Assembly (NCBI GenBank): GCA_017997825.1
Contig: JAGOEH010000039.1
Span: 1 to 21,386 of the forward strand
Origin: Candidatus Delongbacteria bacterium
Lineage (GTDB): Bacteria; JAGOEH01
DNA: 21,386 nt
Direction: 5' to 3'
The position numbers were made by a program, and so were the translations under genes. The notes under the pieces are model-generated. The model saw only the letters and a program-made list of their open reading frames with translations, did no database searches and was not told the DNA's origin. Every line of letters begins with the position of its first letter. Position 1 is the first letter of the stretch. Shown here piece after piece: positions 1 through 7,996 of the stretch.

Positions 1-1
1 G

Positions 2-616
2 CATTATTCAGCCGGCCGCTTCAGCTTCAATTCCCGGGAAGGCCGCTGCGAATCATGTCAGGGAGAGGGACGGAAAAAAATTGAGATGAACTTTATGCCT
101 GATGTCTGGATTACCTGTGCGGAATGCCATGGAAAACGATACAACCATGATACCCTGAAAATTACGTATCAGGGAATGACCATCGCCGAGGTACTGGAGT
201 TGGATGTCGATCAGGCGATGAAACTGTTTCATGATCAGCCTCAGATTGCCCGGACTTTGTCGGTATTGCAGGAGGTAGGGCTCGGATACCTGAAACTGGG
301 TCAGAGCGCGTTGACTCTGTCGGGTGGGGAAGCCCAGAGAATCAAGCTGGCTCGTGAACTTAGCCGTCCCGATACCGGACGCAGCCTCTATGTGCTGGAT
401 GAACCGACCAGCGGACTCCATCCGGCCGATATCGAATGCCTGGTCAATCTGTTGAACCGGATTACGCAAGCCGGGAATACCGTCATCGTAATCGAGCATC
501 AATCCGACCTGATCCGCCGGGCTGACTGGGTGATCGAAATGGGACCCGAAGGCGGAGATCATGGAGGTCAGATCTTGAACCAGGGAATTGCGGCCATGCT
601 TCTTAAAAATACTTGA
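2..616 (+). CDS. uvrA: Excinuclease ABC subunit A (UvrA or UvrA-like), C-terminal part; 5' end outside window
   Basis: This is the C-terminal ABC ATPase half of a UvrA-type nucleotide-excision-repair damage sensor, a cytoplasmic protein that binds DNA and loads UvrB. The frame is open from the left edge. It shows the second zinc-finger module (CESCQGEG near base 47, then CAEC after the MPDVW segment), the ABC signature LSGGEAQR near base 320, Walker B LYVLDEPTSGLHP near base 390, and the H-loop VIEHQ near base 490. The protein stops soon after the GPEGGDHGGQIL segment, so it lacks the usual SHTGRYL-like tail and is roughly 15-20 residues shorter than common UvrA proteins. A class II UvrA (UvrA2) paralogue is possible, because the domain that separates the classes lies outside the window. 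The stop codon TGA (614-616) lies inside a TTGACA hexamer. Confidence 0.93.
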   Translation, partial: HYSAGRFSFNSREGRCESCQGEGRKKIEMNFMPDVWITCAECHGKRYNHDTLKITYQGMTIAEVLELDVDQAMKLFHDQPQIARTLSVLQEVGLGYLKLGQSALTLSGGEAQRIKLARELSRPDTGRSLYVLDEPTSGLHPADIECLVNLLNRITQAGNTVIVIEHQSDLIRRADWVIEMGPEGGDHGGQILNQGIAAMLLKNT

Positions 617-640
617 CAATTTCCAAAAAATACCTATTTT
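613..640 (+). promoter_or_regulatory. Candidate sigma-70-type promoter for the PhzF-family gene
   Basis: The -35 hexamer TTGACA (613-618) and the -10 TATTTT (635-640) are 16 bp apart. The -35 overlaps the TGA stop of the preceding uvrA-type gene. Transcription would start near 647, leaving a leader of about 90 nt before the phzF-like start at 738. I assigned it by eye from consensus and position. Confidence 0.55.
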
Positions 641-737
641 GGATTATCGGTTCCCCGGTTCGGGGTGCCGATCTGTGATCCATTCTCAATTCACCTTGGC
701 CGAGCGTGACAATAATCCCATTGGAAAGGACTCTTTG

Positions 738-1526
738 ATGACCATTAAGCTGTATCAGGTCGATGCCTTTACCGACCATCTCTTTTCCGGTAATCCGGCT
801 GCCGTTTGTCCCTTGGGCTCAGAATGGCTTGATGATTCAATGATGCAGGCCATCGCTATGGAAAACAACCTGGCGGAAACCGCATTCTATATCCGGAGGG
901 ACCACCGCTTTCATATCCGCTGGTTCACGCCCGCTCTGGAGGTTGAATTGTGCGGGCATGCAACCCTGGCAACGGCTCATGTCCTGTTCAATTATGAAAA
1001 CCATAACCACAATCAGATCGAGTTCGAATCAAAAAGCGGAATTCTGAGTGTGTCAAAAACCAATGAGTATCTGAGCCTGAATTTCCCGACCGATTCGATC
1101 ACCCCGGTTTCCCTTACCAAGGAGCTGACTGCCGGATTCGATCGGGTTCCTCGTGAGGTGTACCGGGGAAAAACGGATTACATGCTGGTATTCGATCATG
1201 AGGATCAGATCCGGTCGATTCAGGCTAATCTGGACGAGATCAGAAAATTGGATGCCCGTGGAGTCATCATTACCGCTCCGGGGAGCGATGCCGATTTTGT
1301 ATCCCGCTTTTTTGCACCTCAATCGGGAATTGATGAAGATCCGGTTACCGGATCGGCTCATACGACCCTGACTCCCTATTGGAGCCGAAAACTGAATAAA
1401 TCGGAATTGACGGCCCGTCAGCTGTCCCCGAGAAAAGGATTTTTAATCTGTCGTGATCGGGGTGACCGAACTGAGATTTCAGGCCAGGCCCGGCTTTATC
1501 TGAAGGGCGAAATCACGATTTCATAA
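738..1526 (+). CDS. PhzF family isomerase/epimerase-like protein
   Basis: This is a 262-residue member of the PhzF/YddE family, cytoplasmic enzymes with the diaminopimelate-epimerase fold; PhzF itself isomerises a phenazine precursor. Family marks are the N-terminal QVDAFTDHLFSGNPAAV, the catalytic-type Glu in NNLAETAF (Glu47), LCGHATLA (71-78) and the C-terminal IDEDPVTGSAH (198-208). The length suits the family. I chose ATG 738 because GGAAAGG lies 8-10 bases upstream and the family N-terminus begins exactly here; the open frame extends upstream to 588 but that part has no family similarity. No phenazine or amino-acid pathway genes are adjacent, so the substrate cannot be named. Confidence 0.92.
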   Translation: MTIKLYQVDAFTDHLFSGNPAAVCPLGSEWLDDSMMQAIAMENNLAETAFYIRRDHRFHIRWFTPALEVELCGHATLATAHVLFNYENHNHNQIEFESKSGILSVSKTNEYLSLNFPTDSITPVSLTKELTAGFDRVPREVYRGKTDYMLVFDHEDQIRSIQANLDEIRKLDARGVIITAPGSDADFVSRFFAPQSGIDEDPVTGSAHTTLTPYWSRKLNKSELTARQLSPRKGFLICRDRGDRTEISGQARLYLKGEITIS

Positions 1527-1589
1527 CAGGAAAACAATAGAATCATGATTGAGTGAGAGAGTATGTAACCTTAAAAAGGAGGAACGGCT

Positions 1590-2084
1590 ATGAAGAAGTA
1601 CAATCTGTTGGTCGTATTGATGGTTGTAGTGGCTTTGGCGGCAGGTTGTGGATGCGCCAAATCCCAACCTGAGCAGGCTCCGATTGATCCGACCCAGATC
1701 GACCAGATCCGGATCGATTTCAATACGGCCTTTAACGCCCATAATGCCGACGGAATCGCTCAACTGATGGATCCGGCTGGAGCCATGCTTTCTCCGAATC
1801 AAGCCGAAAACGCCATGACCATCGAATCGATCAGAACCATGTATGCCGATTTGTTTTCCAAGGTGCATGCCGCTTTTGAACTGAAACCCAGCGATATCCA
1901 AGCTTCATGTGATCTGGCGGCCATCAGCGGTGATTTTACCCGCGTCGATACCTCTTTGGTCGATGGGAGTATTAAATCCACAGCTGGTCATTATGTTTTC
2001 ATTCTGAAAAAGCAGGCTGACGGTTCGTGGAAAATTTTTCGTGATATCTGGAATGAAGCGGTTATAGAAGCCGAAAAACCCTGA
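1590..2084 (+). CDS. Putative lipoprotein with SnoaL/NTF2-like domain
   Basis: This is a 164-residue predicted lipoprotein. It starts MKKYNLLVVL and has a lipobox LAAGC, so Cys20 would be lipidated after export. The rest resembles the NTF2-like/SnoaL (DUF4440-type) cone fold: a helix with FNTAFNAHNADGIAQLMDPAGAML near residues 45-70, and C-terminal strands ending HYVFILKKQADGSWKIFRDIW. In ketosteroid-isomerase-like relatives the pocket binds small ligands, but no catalytic set can be named here. A strong AGGAGG at 1577-1582 supports the start. The next gene begins 16 nt after its stop, so the two are probably co-transcribed. Confidence 0.85.
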   Translation: MKKYNLLVVLMVVVALAAGCGCAKSQPEQAPIDPTQIDQIRIDFNTAFNAHNADGIAQLMDPAGAMLSPNQAENAMTIESIRTMYADLFSKVHAAFELKPSDIQASCDLAAISGDFTRVDTSLVDGSIKSTAGHYVFILKKQADGSWKIFRDIWNEAVIEAEKP

Positions 2085-2100
2085 TCCTTAAACTAAAACA

Positions 2101-3006
2101 ATGCCGATATATGATTTTACGGTATTGACGGCTTCCAAATATCTAAAGGCCAAACCGGGTGATGAATATACCCGGAATATTCTGACGGAGGATACCCTGG
2201 TAATGAAAGCCCTGGAATCCCAGGGGTACAGGGTCAACCGCCTGGCATGGGATGATCGGGATTTTAACTGGCGGAAAACCCGTTTTGCGCTGTTTCGGAC
2301 GACCTGGGACTATTTTGATCGTTTTGTGGAGTTTAGACACTGGCTGGATCTGGCCGGCCGTCAGACCACTCTGATCAATTGTCTGGAGCTGATCCGCTGG
2401 AATATGGACAAACACTATTTGTTGGATCTGTGCCGGCGGGGTATCCGTATACCCCCCACACGATTTATTGAGCCGGGAGAAACGGCTTCTTTAAACCAAC
2501 TGGCACAATCCACCGGCTGGGCGGAGTTCATTCTCAAACCGGCAGTTTCGGGCGGGGGACGACATACCTATCGTTTCAAACTTCAGGATGCCGATCGTTA
2601 CCAATCGGTTTTTCAGGATTTGATCCGGAATGAATCGATGCTGTTGCAGGAGTTCCTGACCAGTGTCCCGCTCAGGGGCGAGGTGGCTCTGATGGTGATT
2701 GGAGGGCGATATACCCATGCGATATTGAAGAAAGCAAAATCCGGTGATTTCAGAGTCCAGGATGATTTCGGCGGTACGGTTCATGACTATCGGCCCGATC
2801 ATTCTGAAATCCTGCTGGCTGAACAAATCGTCAATCTCTGTCCGAAGCCGCCGGTTTATGCCCGAGTGGATCTGATCTGGGATAATCAGGAGCAACCCTG
2901 TGTGTCTGAACTGGAGCTGATTGAGCCTGAACTATGGTTCCGAAATAATCCAGCCGTCGCCGATCAATTAGCGGAATCCATTGTTCATTATGTTGAAAGA
3001 TTATAG
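2101..3006 (+). CDS. ATP-grasp domain protein (RimK/DcsG-like)
   Basis: This is a 301-residue cytoplasmic ATP-grasp enzyme. ATP-grasp proteins join a carboxylate to an amine or thiol through an acyl-phosphate. Visible elements are the N-terminal FALFRTTWDYFDR, the ATP-binding segment FILKPAVSGGGRHTYRF (around residues 147-163), MLLQEFL, an RGEVALMVIGG strand, ARVDLIWDNQ, and the Mg-binding ELELIEPELWF near the C-terminus. This arrangement recalls DcsG (the cycloserine cyclo-ligase) and glutathione-synthetase-like proteins, but no partner genes identify the substrate. The start has only a weak ribosome site, so it may be translated by coupling to the lipoprotein gene 16 nt upstream. It ends with TAG, which matters for reading the amber codon in the next gene. 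Confidence 0.85.
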   Translation: MPIYDFTVLTASKYLKAKPGDEYTRNILTEDTLVMKALESQGYRVNRLAWDDRDFNWRKTRFALFRTTWDYFDRFVEFRHWLDLAGRQTTLINCLELIRWNMDKHYLLDLCRRGIRIPPTRFIEPGETASLNQLAQSTGWAEFILKPAVSGGGRHTYRFKLQDADRYQSVFQDLIRNESMLLQEFLTSVPLRGEVALMVIGGRYTHAILKKAKSGDFRVQDDFGGTVHDYRPDHSEILLAEQIVNLCPKPPVYARVDLIWDNQEQPCVSELELIEPELWFRNNPAVADQLAESIVHYVERL

Positions 3007-3081
3007 TATTTCAGTGTTTATGACAGTTTTGAACCGGTCTGATGATGGCCGTTTGACTATTCAATAACTTTGGAGTCCGGG

Positions 3082-4797
3082 ATGAATCATTTATCCGAAC
3101 ATCAGGTGCTTATTTTTCTGGTTCAGTTTGCGCTATTACTGGGATTGTCCCGATGGTTGGGCTTGGTATTTCAGCGTTTCAATCAGCCAACCATTACCGC
3201 GGAAATCCTGGTGGGAGTAATCCTGGGTCCGACGCTGCTGGGACGCCTGGTTCCCGGACTGTATGCCTGGCTTTTTCCGGAGGATCCGGTTTCCATGATC
3301 ATGATCGAAACGGTGGCCTGGATCGGAATTTTATTTCTGTTGTTGGAGACTGGTCTGGAAGTCAATTTTTCCCGTATCTGGAGGCAAAAGGGTCAGGCGG
3401 TAAAAATTGCGGTCAGTGACATCATTCTGCCGATTCTGATTTCCGGTGCTTTTATTTATTGGCTTCCGGACCACTATCTGCCCGATCCGGGACAGCGCTG
3501 GATGTTTACCGGATTTATTGCCACTATCATGACGATCAGCGCGTTACCGATCGCGATCCGGGTCATGCATGATGTAAATATTCTCAAGACCGACATGGGA
3601 TTCTTGGTTATTTCGGCCTTGACTATCAACGATATTATTGGGTGGGTGATTTTCGCCCTGCTGTTGGGATCCGTCAGCCTTCATACCACCAGTATTCCGG
3701 TCTTGATCGGATTGGTGGCGGCGACCGTCGGGTATACCTTTGTCACTCTGAAATATGTGCGGAAGTTGTTGGATCGAATGATCCGGCAAATCAAGGAGCT
3801 GTATACCGAGAACATGGCCGTAGCCATTTCGTTAATCTCGGTACTGGGGATGATCAGTGGCGCCATTACGCTGAAGATCGGAATCCATGCCCTGTTCGGA
3901 TTTTTTATTCTGGGGATGGCGGCAGGGGAATCCTCTGCTTTGAGTGAGAAAGATCGGATTACCATTTCACGGATGGTTTACGCTATTTTTGTACCGGTAT
4001 TTTTTGCGGGGATCGGGTTGAAAATCGATTTTATTGAAAATTTTGAGGTCTTACCGGCTCTCCTGATTACTCTGGTCGGTATTACGGCGCGATATGGAGG
4101 CGCTTATATCGGCTCGATCTAGGCACGGGCGCCGAAGGCAAATCGGGATTCCATCTCGATTGCTCACACTCCGGGCGGTCAGATGGAAATCGTGATTGGG
4201 ATGCTGGCTCTGCAAGCCGGGATTATTTCACAACCTATTTTTGTCGCCATCGTTTTTGGAGCCATCGTTTCATCCTTTATCCTGGGACCTTGGCTGAATC
4301 TGGCCGTTAAACGCCGAAAAATCCAATCGATACTGCCTTTTCTTGATCCACACCATGTTACCCTGCTGAATGCCAAAACCAAACGGCAGGCTCTATTGGA
4401 ATTGACCCGACTGGTCGCCGGCGATTCCTCCATTCCGGCCCAGCGCTTTTATAAGTTGGCATGTAATCGGGAACAGGGGATGAGCTCTGCGGTGGAATTC
4501 GGTATCGCTTTTCCTCATGCCCGGGTTCCGGATCTGACCGTTCCCATGATAGCCGTCGGGATCAGTCAAACCGGAATTGAATGGGATTCACCGGACGGAC
4601 TTCCCTCTAAAGTGATTGTGTTGATTGTTACACCTGAAACCCAGGAAGATGCTCAACTCCAAATTCTTCGGCTTTTTTCCATCTGTCTGTCGAACGAAAC
4701 AATCCGGCAGCAGCTCCAGGAAGCCGGTGATAACCACCAGGTGTATAAAATTCTTTCCGCCTGCTTTTCTCCCGGCTCATTATTACTTGCCGGCTGA
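3082..4797 (+). pseudogene. Cation/proton antiporter (CPA2/KefB-type) fused to PTS EIIA-like domain, interrupted by in-frame TAG
   Basis: The reading frame would encode about 570 residues, but codon 347 (4120-4122) is TAG. The sequence before it (3082-4122, 346 aa) is a multi-helix Na+/H+ exchanger domain with PTITAEILVGVILGPTLLG, LLETGLEVNFSRIW and GIHALFGFFILGMAAGE. Translation resumes in the same frame at 4123 with ARAPKANRD, SIAHTPGGQMEIVIGML and the last helices, so family similarity is continuous and no base is gained or lost. ATG 3082 is preferred over TTG 3070 because GGAG (3072-3075) sits 6 bases before it. A new nonsense mutation, a sequence error or readthrough are all possible. 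The 346-aa product alone would lack the last membrane helices and the EIIA domain. Confidence 0.85.
4123..4797 (+). CDS. Distal part of the antiporter gene: last membrane helices plus PTS EIIA type-2-like domain
   Basis: This is the region downstream of the amber codon, in the same frame. An independent product could start at ATG 4183 (204 aa), but the bases before it encode a conserved transporter segment and offer no good ribosome site, so I regard it as the tail of the gene above. Residues 1-40 counted from 4183 are the final transporter helices. From about residue 57 the sequence matches the fructose/mannitol-type EIIA fold, with SAVEFGIAFPHARVPDL containing the His that is phosphorylated in EIIA proteins (His112, bases 4516-4518). 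In transporters of this class such a domain is thought to be regulatory. The EIIA fold is complete and not degraded, which suggests recent or only apparent inactivation. Confidence 0.7.
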   Translation, partial: ARAPKANRDSISIAHTPGGQMEIVIGMLALQAGIISQPIFVAIVFGAIVSSFILGPWLNLAVKRRKIQSILPFLDPHHVTLLNAKTKRQALLELTRLVAGDSSIPAQRFYKLACNREQGMSSAVEFGIAFPHARVPDLTVPMIAVGISQTGIEWDSPDGLPSKVIVLIVTPETQEDAQLQILRLFSICLSNETIRQQLQEAGDNHQVYKILSACFSPGSLLLAG

Positions 4798-4889
4798 AGA
4801 TTGAACATGGATCGGATTGATGATATTTTCTTTCTCGAGGAGCTGTTCGCCGAGAATGCTTCAATCAATGGGAGGTGTTGGATTTTATA

Positions 4890-4918
4890 TTGACTTCGGG
4901 CGGACAATCCGTTATTTT
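4890..4918 (+). promoter_or_regulatory. Candidate promoter for the C45-type hydrolase gene
   Basis: TTGACT (4890-4895) and TATTTT (4913-4918) are separated by 17 bp. A start near 4925 would give a leader of about 36 nt that carries the GGAGG ribosome site at 4948-4952 for ATG 4961. Confidence 0.55.
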
Positions 4919-4960
4919 ATTGGACATTCGGCCTTAACCGATAGGATGGAGGATTTTTTA

Positions 4961-6628
4961 ATGAAGGTGATAGCGTCTTGCCGATTGTTATGGATTATCA
5001 TGCTGCTGATGATGACAGCCGTGGAGGGTTCGGCTTCCCGCCAGGTTCGATTACAGGTCATTTCTTCCCAGTCTTCTCAGGGGGCTTGTTATGTCCGGAT
5101 CTATTATACCCCGGCTGATACGGGGATCAACACGGGAAAGCCGGATCTGTTCAAAGACAAACCCTGGCGAGAGATGGAACTAACCCAGAATCCAATGATG
5201 ATCACGGATTTACCGGCCGGTGACTATTACTGGTATGCCTGGCAGGACCAGACACCCAACCGTCAGGTCGATTTTGATCCGCCCGAACCGACCGGCTGGT
5301 ACTGCCGCCGATTCGGCTCCATGCAGGGACTGACGATTGATCAAACGGATGATCAGCTCCATGATGTATCCATTAAGCTTTATGCTCCAACCCCTTTCCC
5401 CAAAGAAAATGTGGAAAAAGGGAATGGCCGGTTGCTGCGCAAAAAGGGGATGACGGTTCTGCAGGTATGGGGAACTCCGGAACAGATGGGATGGGCCCAT
5501 GGGGCTCTGATCGGGCAACAGATTCTTGATTTCTTCCGGTTTTATATCATCGAGTATCAGGTCGGCTCCATCGATGAATATCGTGATAAAACGGTACCGA
5601 TGCTGGAGGAACGCTATAATCCGGAGGAGGAATTCCAGAAGGAATTTACTGCAATCATTCAGGGAATGCGCGATCAGGGACTTAATTTATATATTACGGA
5701 ACTGGGACGGGATTTCAATACCACCGATCTTTTAGCCATCAATGCTTATGGTGAACTGTATATGACGAATCTGGCCTGCACCCAGGCCGCATTCTGGGGT
5801 GAAATGACCTCCGGAAGCACGCTGAAAGGCGGTCTGATCACCGCCCGTAACATGGACGGTGAAACCGATCTGCGAAAAACTACCGTCATGCATTTTTTGA
5901 TTACCGCCTTCAGTCCATCCGGTAAAACAGCCTGGGTTTCCTTCAAGTGGCCCGGTTTTATTGGAACCTATTCCGGGATCAGTCGGAACGGGCTCTATTG
6001 CATGTTGAATTACGGGACCAAAGAACCCGGACCGGTGACGACCCGGCATACCCCGGTTACTCTGGGTATACGGCGGATTTTGGAGGAGGGGGATCCGATG
6101 AATCTGCTCGAATCCAGTCAAAAAATCATATCCCGTTATTGCTGCACGGGAGGAGGGATGTGCGGCGCCCCTTCGGTTATTCTGATGGCCGGCCCTTATT
6201 ACGGTCAATCCGTGCCGGCTCTCTTCTACGAGGGAACTCGATTCGGCTGGAGCTATCGATTGCCTGGTGAAGCTCCCAATTTTTCCCCCTATTCGGTTAT
6301 CGGATCCAATCATTTTTTTAAATATGGCGTTAATCCGGCCAAGCCGGATCTGGTTTTCGGTTCCGAACCTTATTATTCGTCCCGTTGGCGGGCTTCAGTC
6401 GCATTCAATAAAGCGACCGTTTGGGAAAGAACCCACCGGCCGGTGGATACGGCTGAAATGATCGATTTTTTGCAGAGTGTCGGACACCGCTATTCTGAAC
6501 ACAGCATTATCTATCGGGCCAATGAGAGAAAAGTTCTGGTGGCCAATGACGATCTGAAATTCGATTATTGGGATGGACCCTTTATGCCTTGGATCGAGTT
6601 TCAACTGGATGATTTTTTTCAGCCTTGA
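4961..6628 (+). CDS. Exported C45-family autoproteolytic acyltransferase/hydrolase-like protein
   Basis: This is a 555-residue protein with an N-terminal signal peptide (basic start, then LLWIIMLLMMTAVEGSAS). Residues of about 28-140 form an extra beta-rich region. From about 165 onward it resembles peptidase family C45 (acyl-CoA:6-aminopenicillanate acyltransferase-like Ntn-hydrolases): GTPEQMGWAHGALIG (171-185), then LACTQAAFWG, where Cys273 (5777-5779) is the expected nucleophile exposed by self-cleavage after Ala272, then GGLITARNMDG (290-300) and GFIGTYSGISRNGL. These enzymes cut or transfer amide-linked acyl groups; the substrate here is unknown. ATG 4961 was chosen because GGAGG precedes it by 8 bases and the signal peptide starts there; the frame is open back to 4817. 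A promoter at 4890-4918 supports a separate transcript. Confidence 0.82.
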   Translation: MKVIASCRLLWIIMLLMMTAVEGSASRQVRLQVISSQSSQGACYVRIYYTPADTGINTGKPDLFKDKPWREMELTQNPMMITDLPAGDYYWYAWQDQTPNRQVDFDPPEPTGWYCRRFGSMQGLTIDQTDDQLHDVSIKLYAPTPFPKENVEKGNGRLLRKKGMTVLQVWGTPEQMGWAHGALIGQQILDFFRFYIIEYQVGSIDEYRDKTVPMLEERYNPEEEFQKEFTAIIQGMRDQGLNLYITELGRDFNTTDLLAINAYGELYMTNLACTQAAFWGEMTSGSTLKGGLITARNMDGETDLRKTTVMHFLITAFSPSGKTAWVSFKWPGFIGTYSGISRNGLYCMLNYGTKEPGPVTTRHTPVTLGIRRILEEGDPMNLLESSQKIISRYCCTGGGMCGAPSVILMAGPYYGQSVPALFYEGTRFGWSYRLPGEAPNFSPYSVIGSNHFFKYGVNPAKPDLVFGSEPYYSSRWRASVAFNKATVWERTHRPVDTAEMIDFLQSVGHRYSEHSIIYRANERKVLVANDDLKFDYWDGPFMPWIEFQLDDFFQP

Positions 6629-6654
6629 TCCCGTCATGGAATGTGCCATATACA
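6625..6654 (+). promoter_or_regulatory. Weak candidate promoter for purD
   Basis: TTGATC (6625-6630) overlaps the TGA stop of the C45-type gene, and TATACA (6649-6654) lies 18 bp downstream. The -10 and spacing are less ideal than at the other sites, so readthrough from the upstream gene remains a good alternative. The leader would be about 64 nt. Confidence 0.35.
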
Positions 6655-6724
6655 ATAAACCTGGGAATGGAATGACCGATCCGTCACGGCCAGACCCATC
6701 TTATCCATCAGAAAGGAGTATCCG

Positions 6725-7996
6725 GTGAGATTTTTGGTGATCGGCAATGGCGGCCGAGAACATGCCATGGTTTGGAAACTCTCGCAATCAAAGCATTGCA
6801 GTAAAATATATGTGACCGATGGGGGTAATCCCGGGATCAATCAGTTGGCGGAAGCCTTATCGATCGGAAAGAATGATTTCGAATCGCTGGCCGAGTTTGT
6901 TCAAAACCAGTCGATCGATTATACGGTGGTCGGTCCTGAGGATCCATTAGCCAACGGTATTGTGGATTATTTCGGCCGGCGGAATCTGATGATTTTCGGA
7001 CCGAGCATGGCGGCCGCCCGTTTGGAAAGCAGCAAGATTTTTTCCAAGGATTTTATGCGGCGTCATTATATTCCGACCGCTGAGGCCGGTGCTTTTGAGT
7101 CTTTCTCCGAGGCCATGGCCTATCTTGACAGGATTCCGTTCCCCTGTGTGGTGAAAGCCGACGGGTTGGCAGCCGGTAAAGGCGCCGTGGTGTGCCCGGA
7201 TCGAAAGACGGCCGAAAACACCCTTCGCCGGTTCATGCTGGAAAAAAAACTGAATCAGGCCGGCCAACGCCTGATCATCGAGGAATTTTTAGTTGGGCAG
7301 GAAGTCTCCATTCTGGTGGTAACTGATGGTATAACCTGTCGCATGATGGTCCCGGCCCAGGATCATAAGCAGCTACTGGATGGTGATCGGGGACCCAATA
7401 CCGGCGGAATGGGAGCCTATGCTCCGGTGCCTTTCATCACACCATCCCTGATGGATCTGATCGAACAGAGTATTATTTTACCGACAGTTCGTGGAATGGC
7501 TGAAGATGGGCATCCCTATACCGGAATCCTGTATGCCGGATTGATGATCACCCCCCAGGGGCCCAAAGTGATAGAATATAATTGCCGGATGGGTGATCCG
7601 GAAACTCAGGTGGTTTTACCTCTTCTGAAATCCGATTTCGCTGAATTAGTGGCCGCTGTCTGCCAACGCCGTCTCCATGATTATCCCTTTGAAAACCGAA
7701 CCGATCAATCGGCTCTGATCACCATTCTGGCTTCGGGCGGATACCCGGAAACCTATCAAAAAGGGTTTCCCATCCGTGGTCTTGATCAGCCCATGCCGGA
7801 CAATATCCTGATATTTCATGCCGGAACCCGTTTCGATGCACAAGGACAGGTCGTGACAGCCGGAGGACGCGTCCTGGGTGTGACCGCTTTAGCCGAAACC
7901 CTACCCCAGGCTTTTCATTCCGTTTATCAAACCATTGATCGAATCCAATTCCAGAATCGAATCCTCAGGAGCGATATCAGTAAACGGGTCTGGTAA
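6725..7996 (+). CDS. purD: Phosphoribosylamine-glycine ligase (GAR synthetase)
   Basis: This is a 423-residue, full-length PurD, the cytoplasmic ATP-grasp enzyme that makes glycinamide ribonucleotide from phosphoribosylamine, glycine and ATP in step two of purine synthesis. Hallmarks are the N-terminal GNGGREHAMVWKL, VVGPEDPLANGIVD, FGPSMAAARLESSKIFSKDFM, the ATP-grasp loop VVKADGLAAGKGAVV, then GDRGPNTGGMGAYAP and EYNCRMGDPETQVVLP. It starts with GTG; AGGAG at 6714-6718 lies 6 bases upstream and the family N-terminus matches. No other purine gene is adjacent in this window. Confidence 0.97.
   Translation: MRFLVIGNGGREHAMVWKLSQSKHCSKIYVTDGGNPGINQLAEALSIGKNDFESLAEFVQNQSIDYTVVGPEDPLANGIVDYFGRRNLMIFGPSMAAARLESSKIFSKDFMRRHYIPTAEAGAFESFSEAMAYLDRIPFPCVVKADGLAAGKGAVVCPDRKTAENTLRRFMLEKKLNQAGQRLIIEEFLVGQEVSILVVTDGITCRMMVPAQDHKQLLDGDRGPNTGGMGAYAPVPFITPSLMDLIEQSIILPTVRGMAEDGHPYTGILYAGLMITPQGPKVIEYNCRMGDPETQVVLPLLKSDFAELVAAVCQRRLHDYPFENRTDQSALITILASGGYPETYQKGFPIRGLDQPMPDNILIFHAGTRFDAQGQVVTAGGRVLGVTALAETLPQAFHSVYQTIDRIQFQNRILRSDISKRVW

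Noticed and set aside
53-619. 188-aa minus-strand ORF opposite the uvrA-type gene
   Set aside because: It is the antisense shadow of a clear UvrA frame, with no family similarity or ribosome site. The same holds for the long antisense frames at 5732-6313 and 9591-10211.
4120-4122. Pyrrolysine or general UAG recoding in the antiporter gene
   Set aside because: TAG also ends the ATP-grasp gene (3004-3006) and the phosphoesterase gene (21128-21130) at natural protein ends, so UAG is a working stop in this genome. Local readthrough is not excluded.
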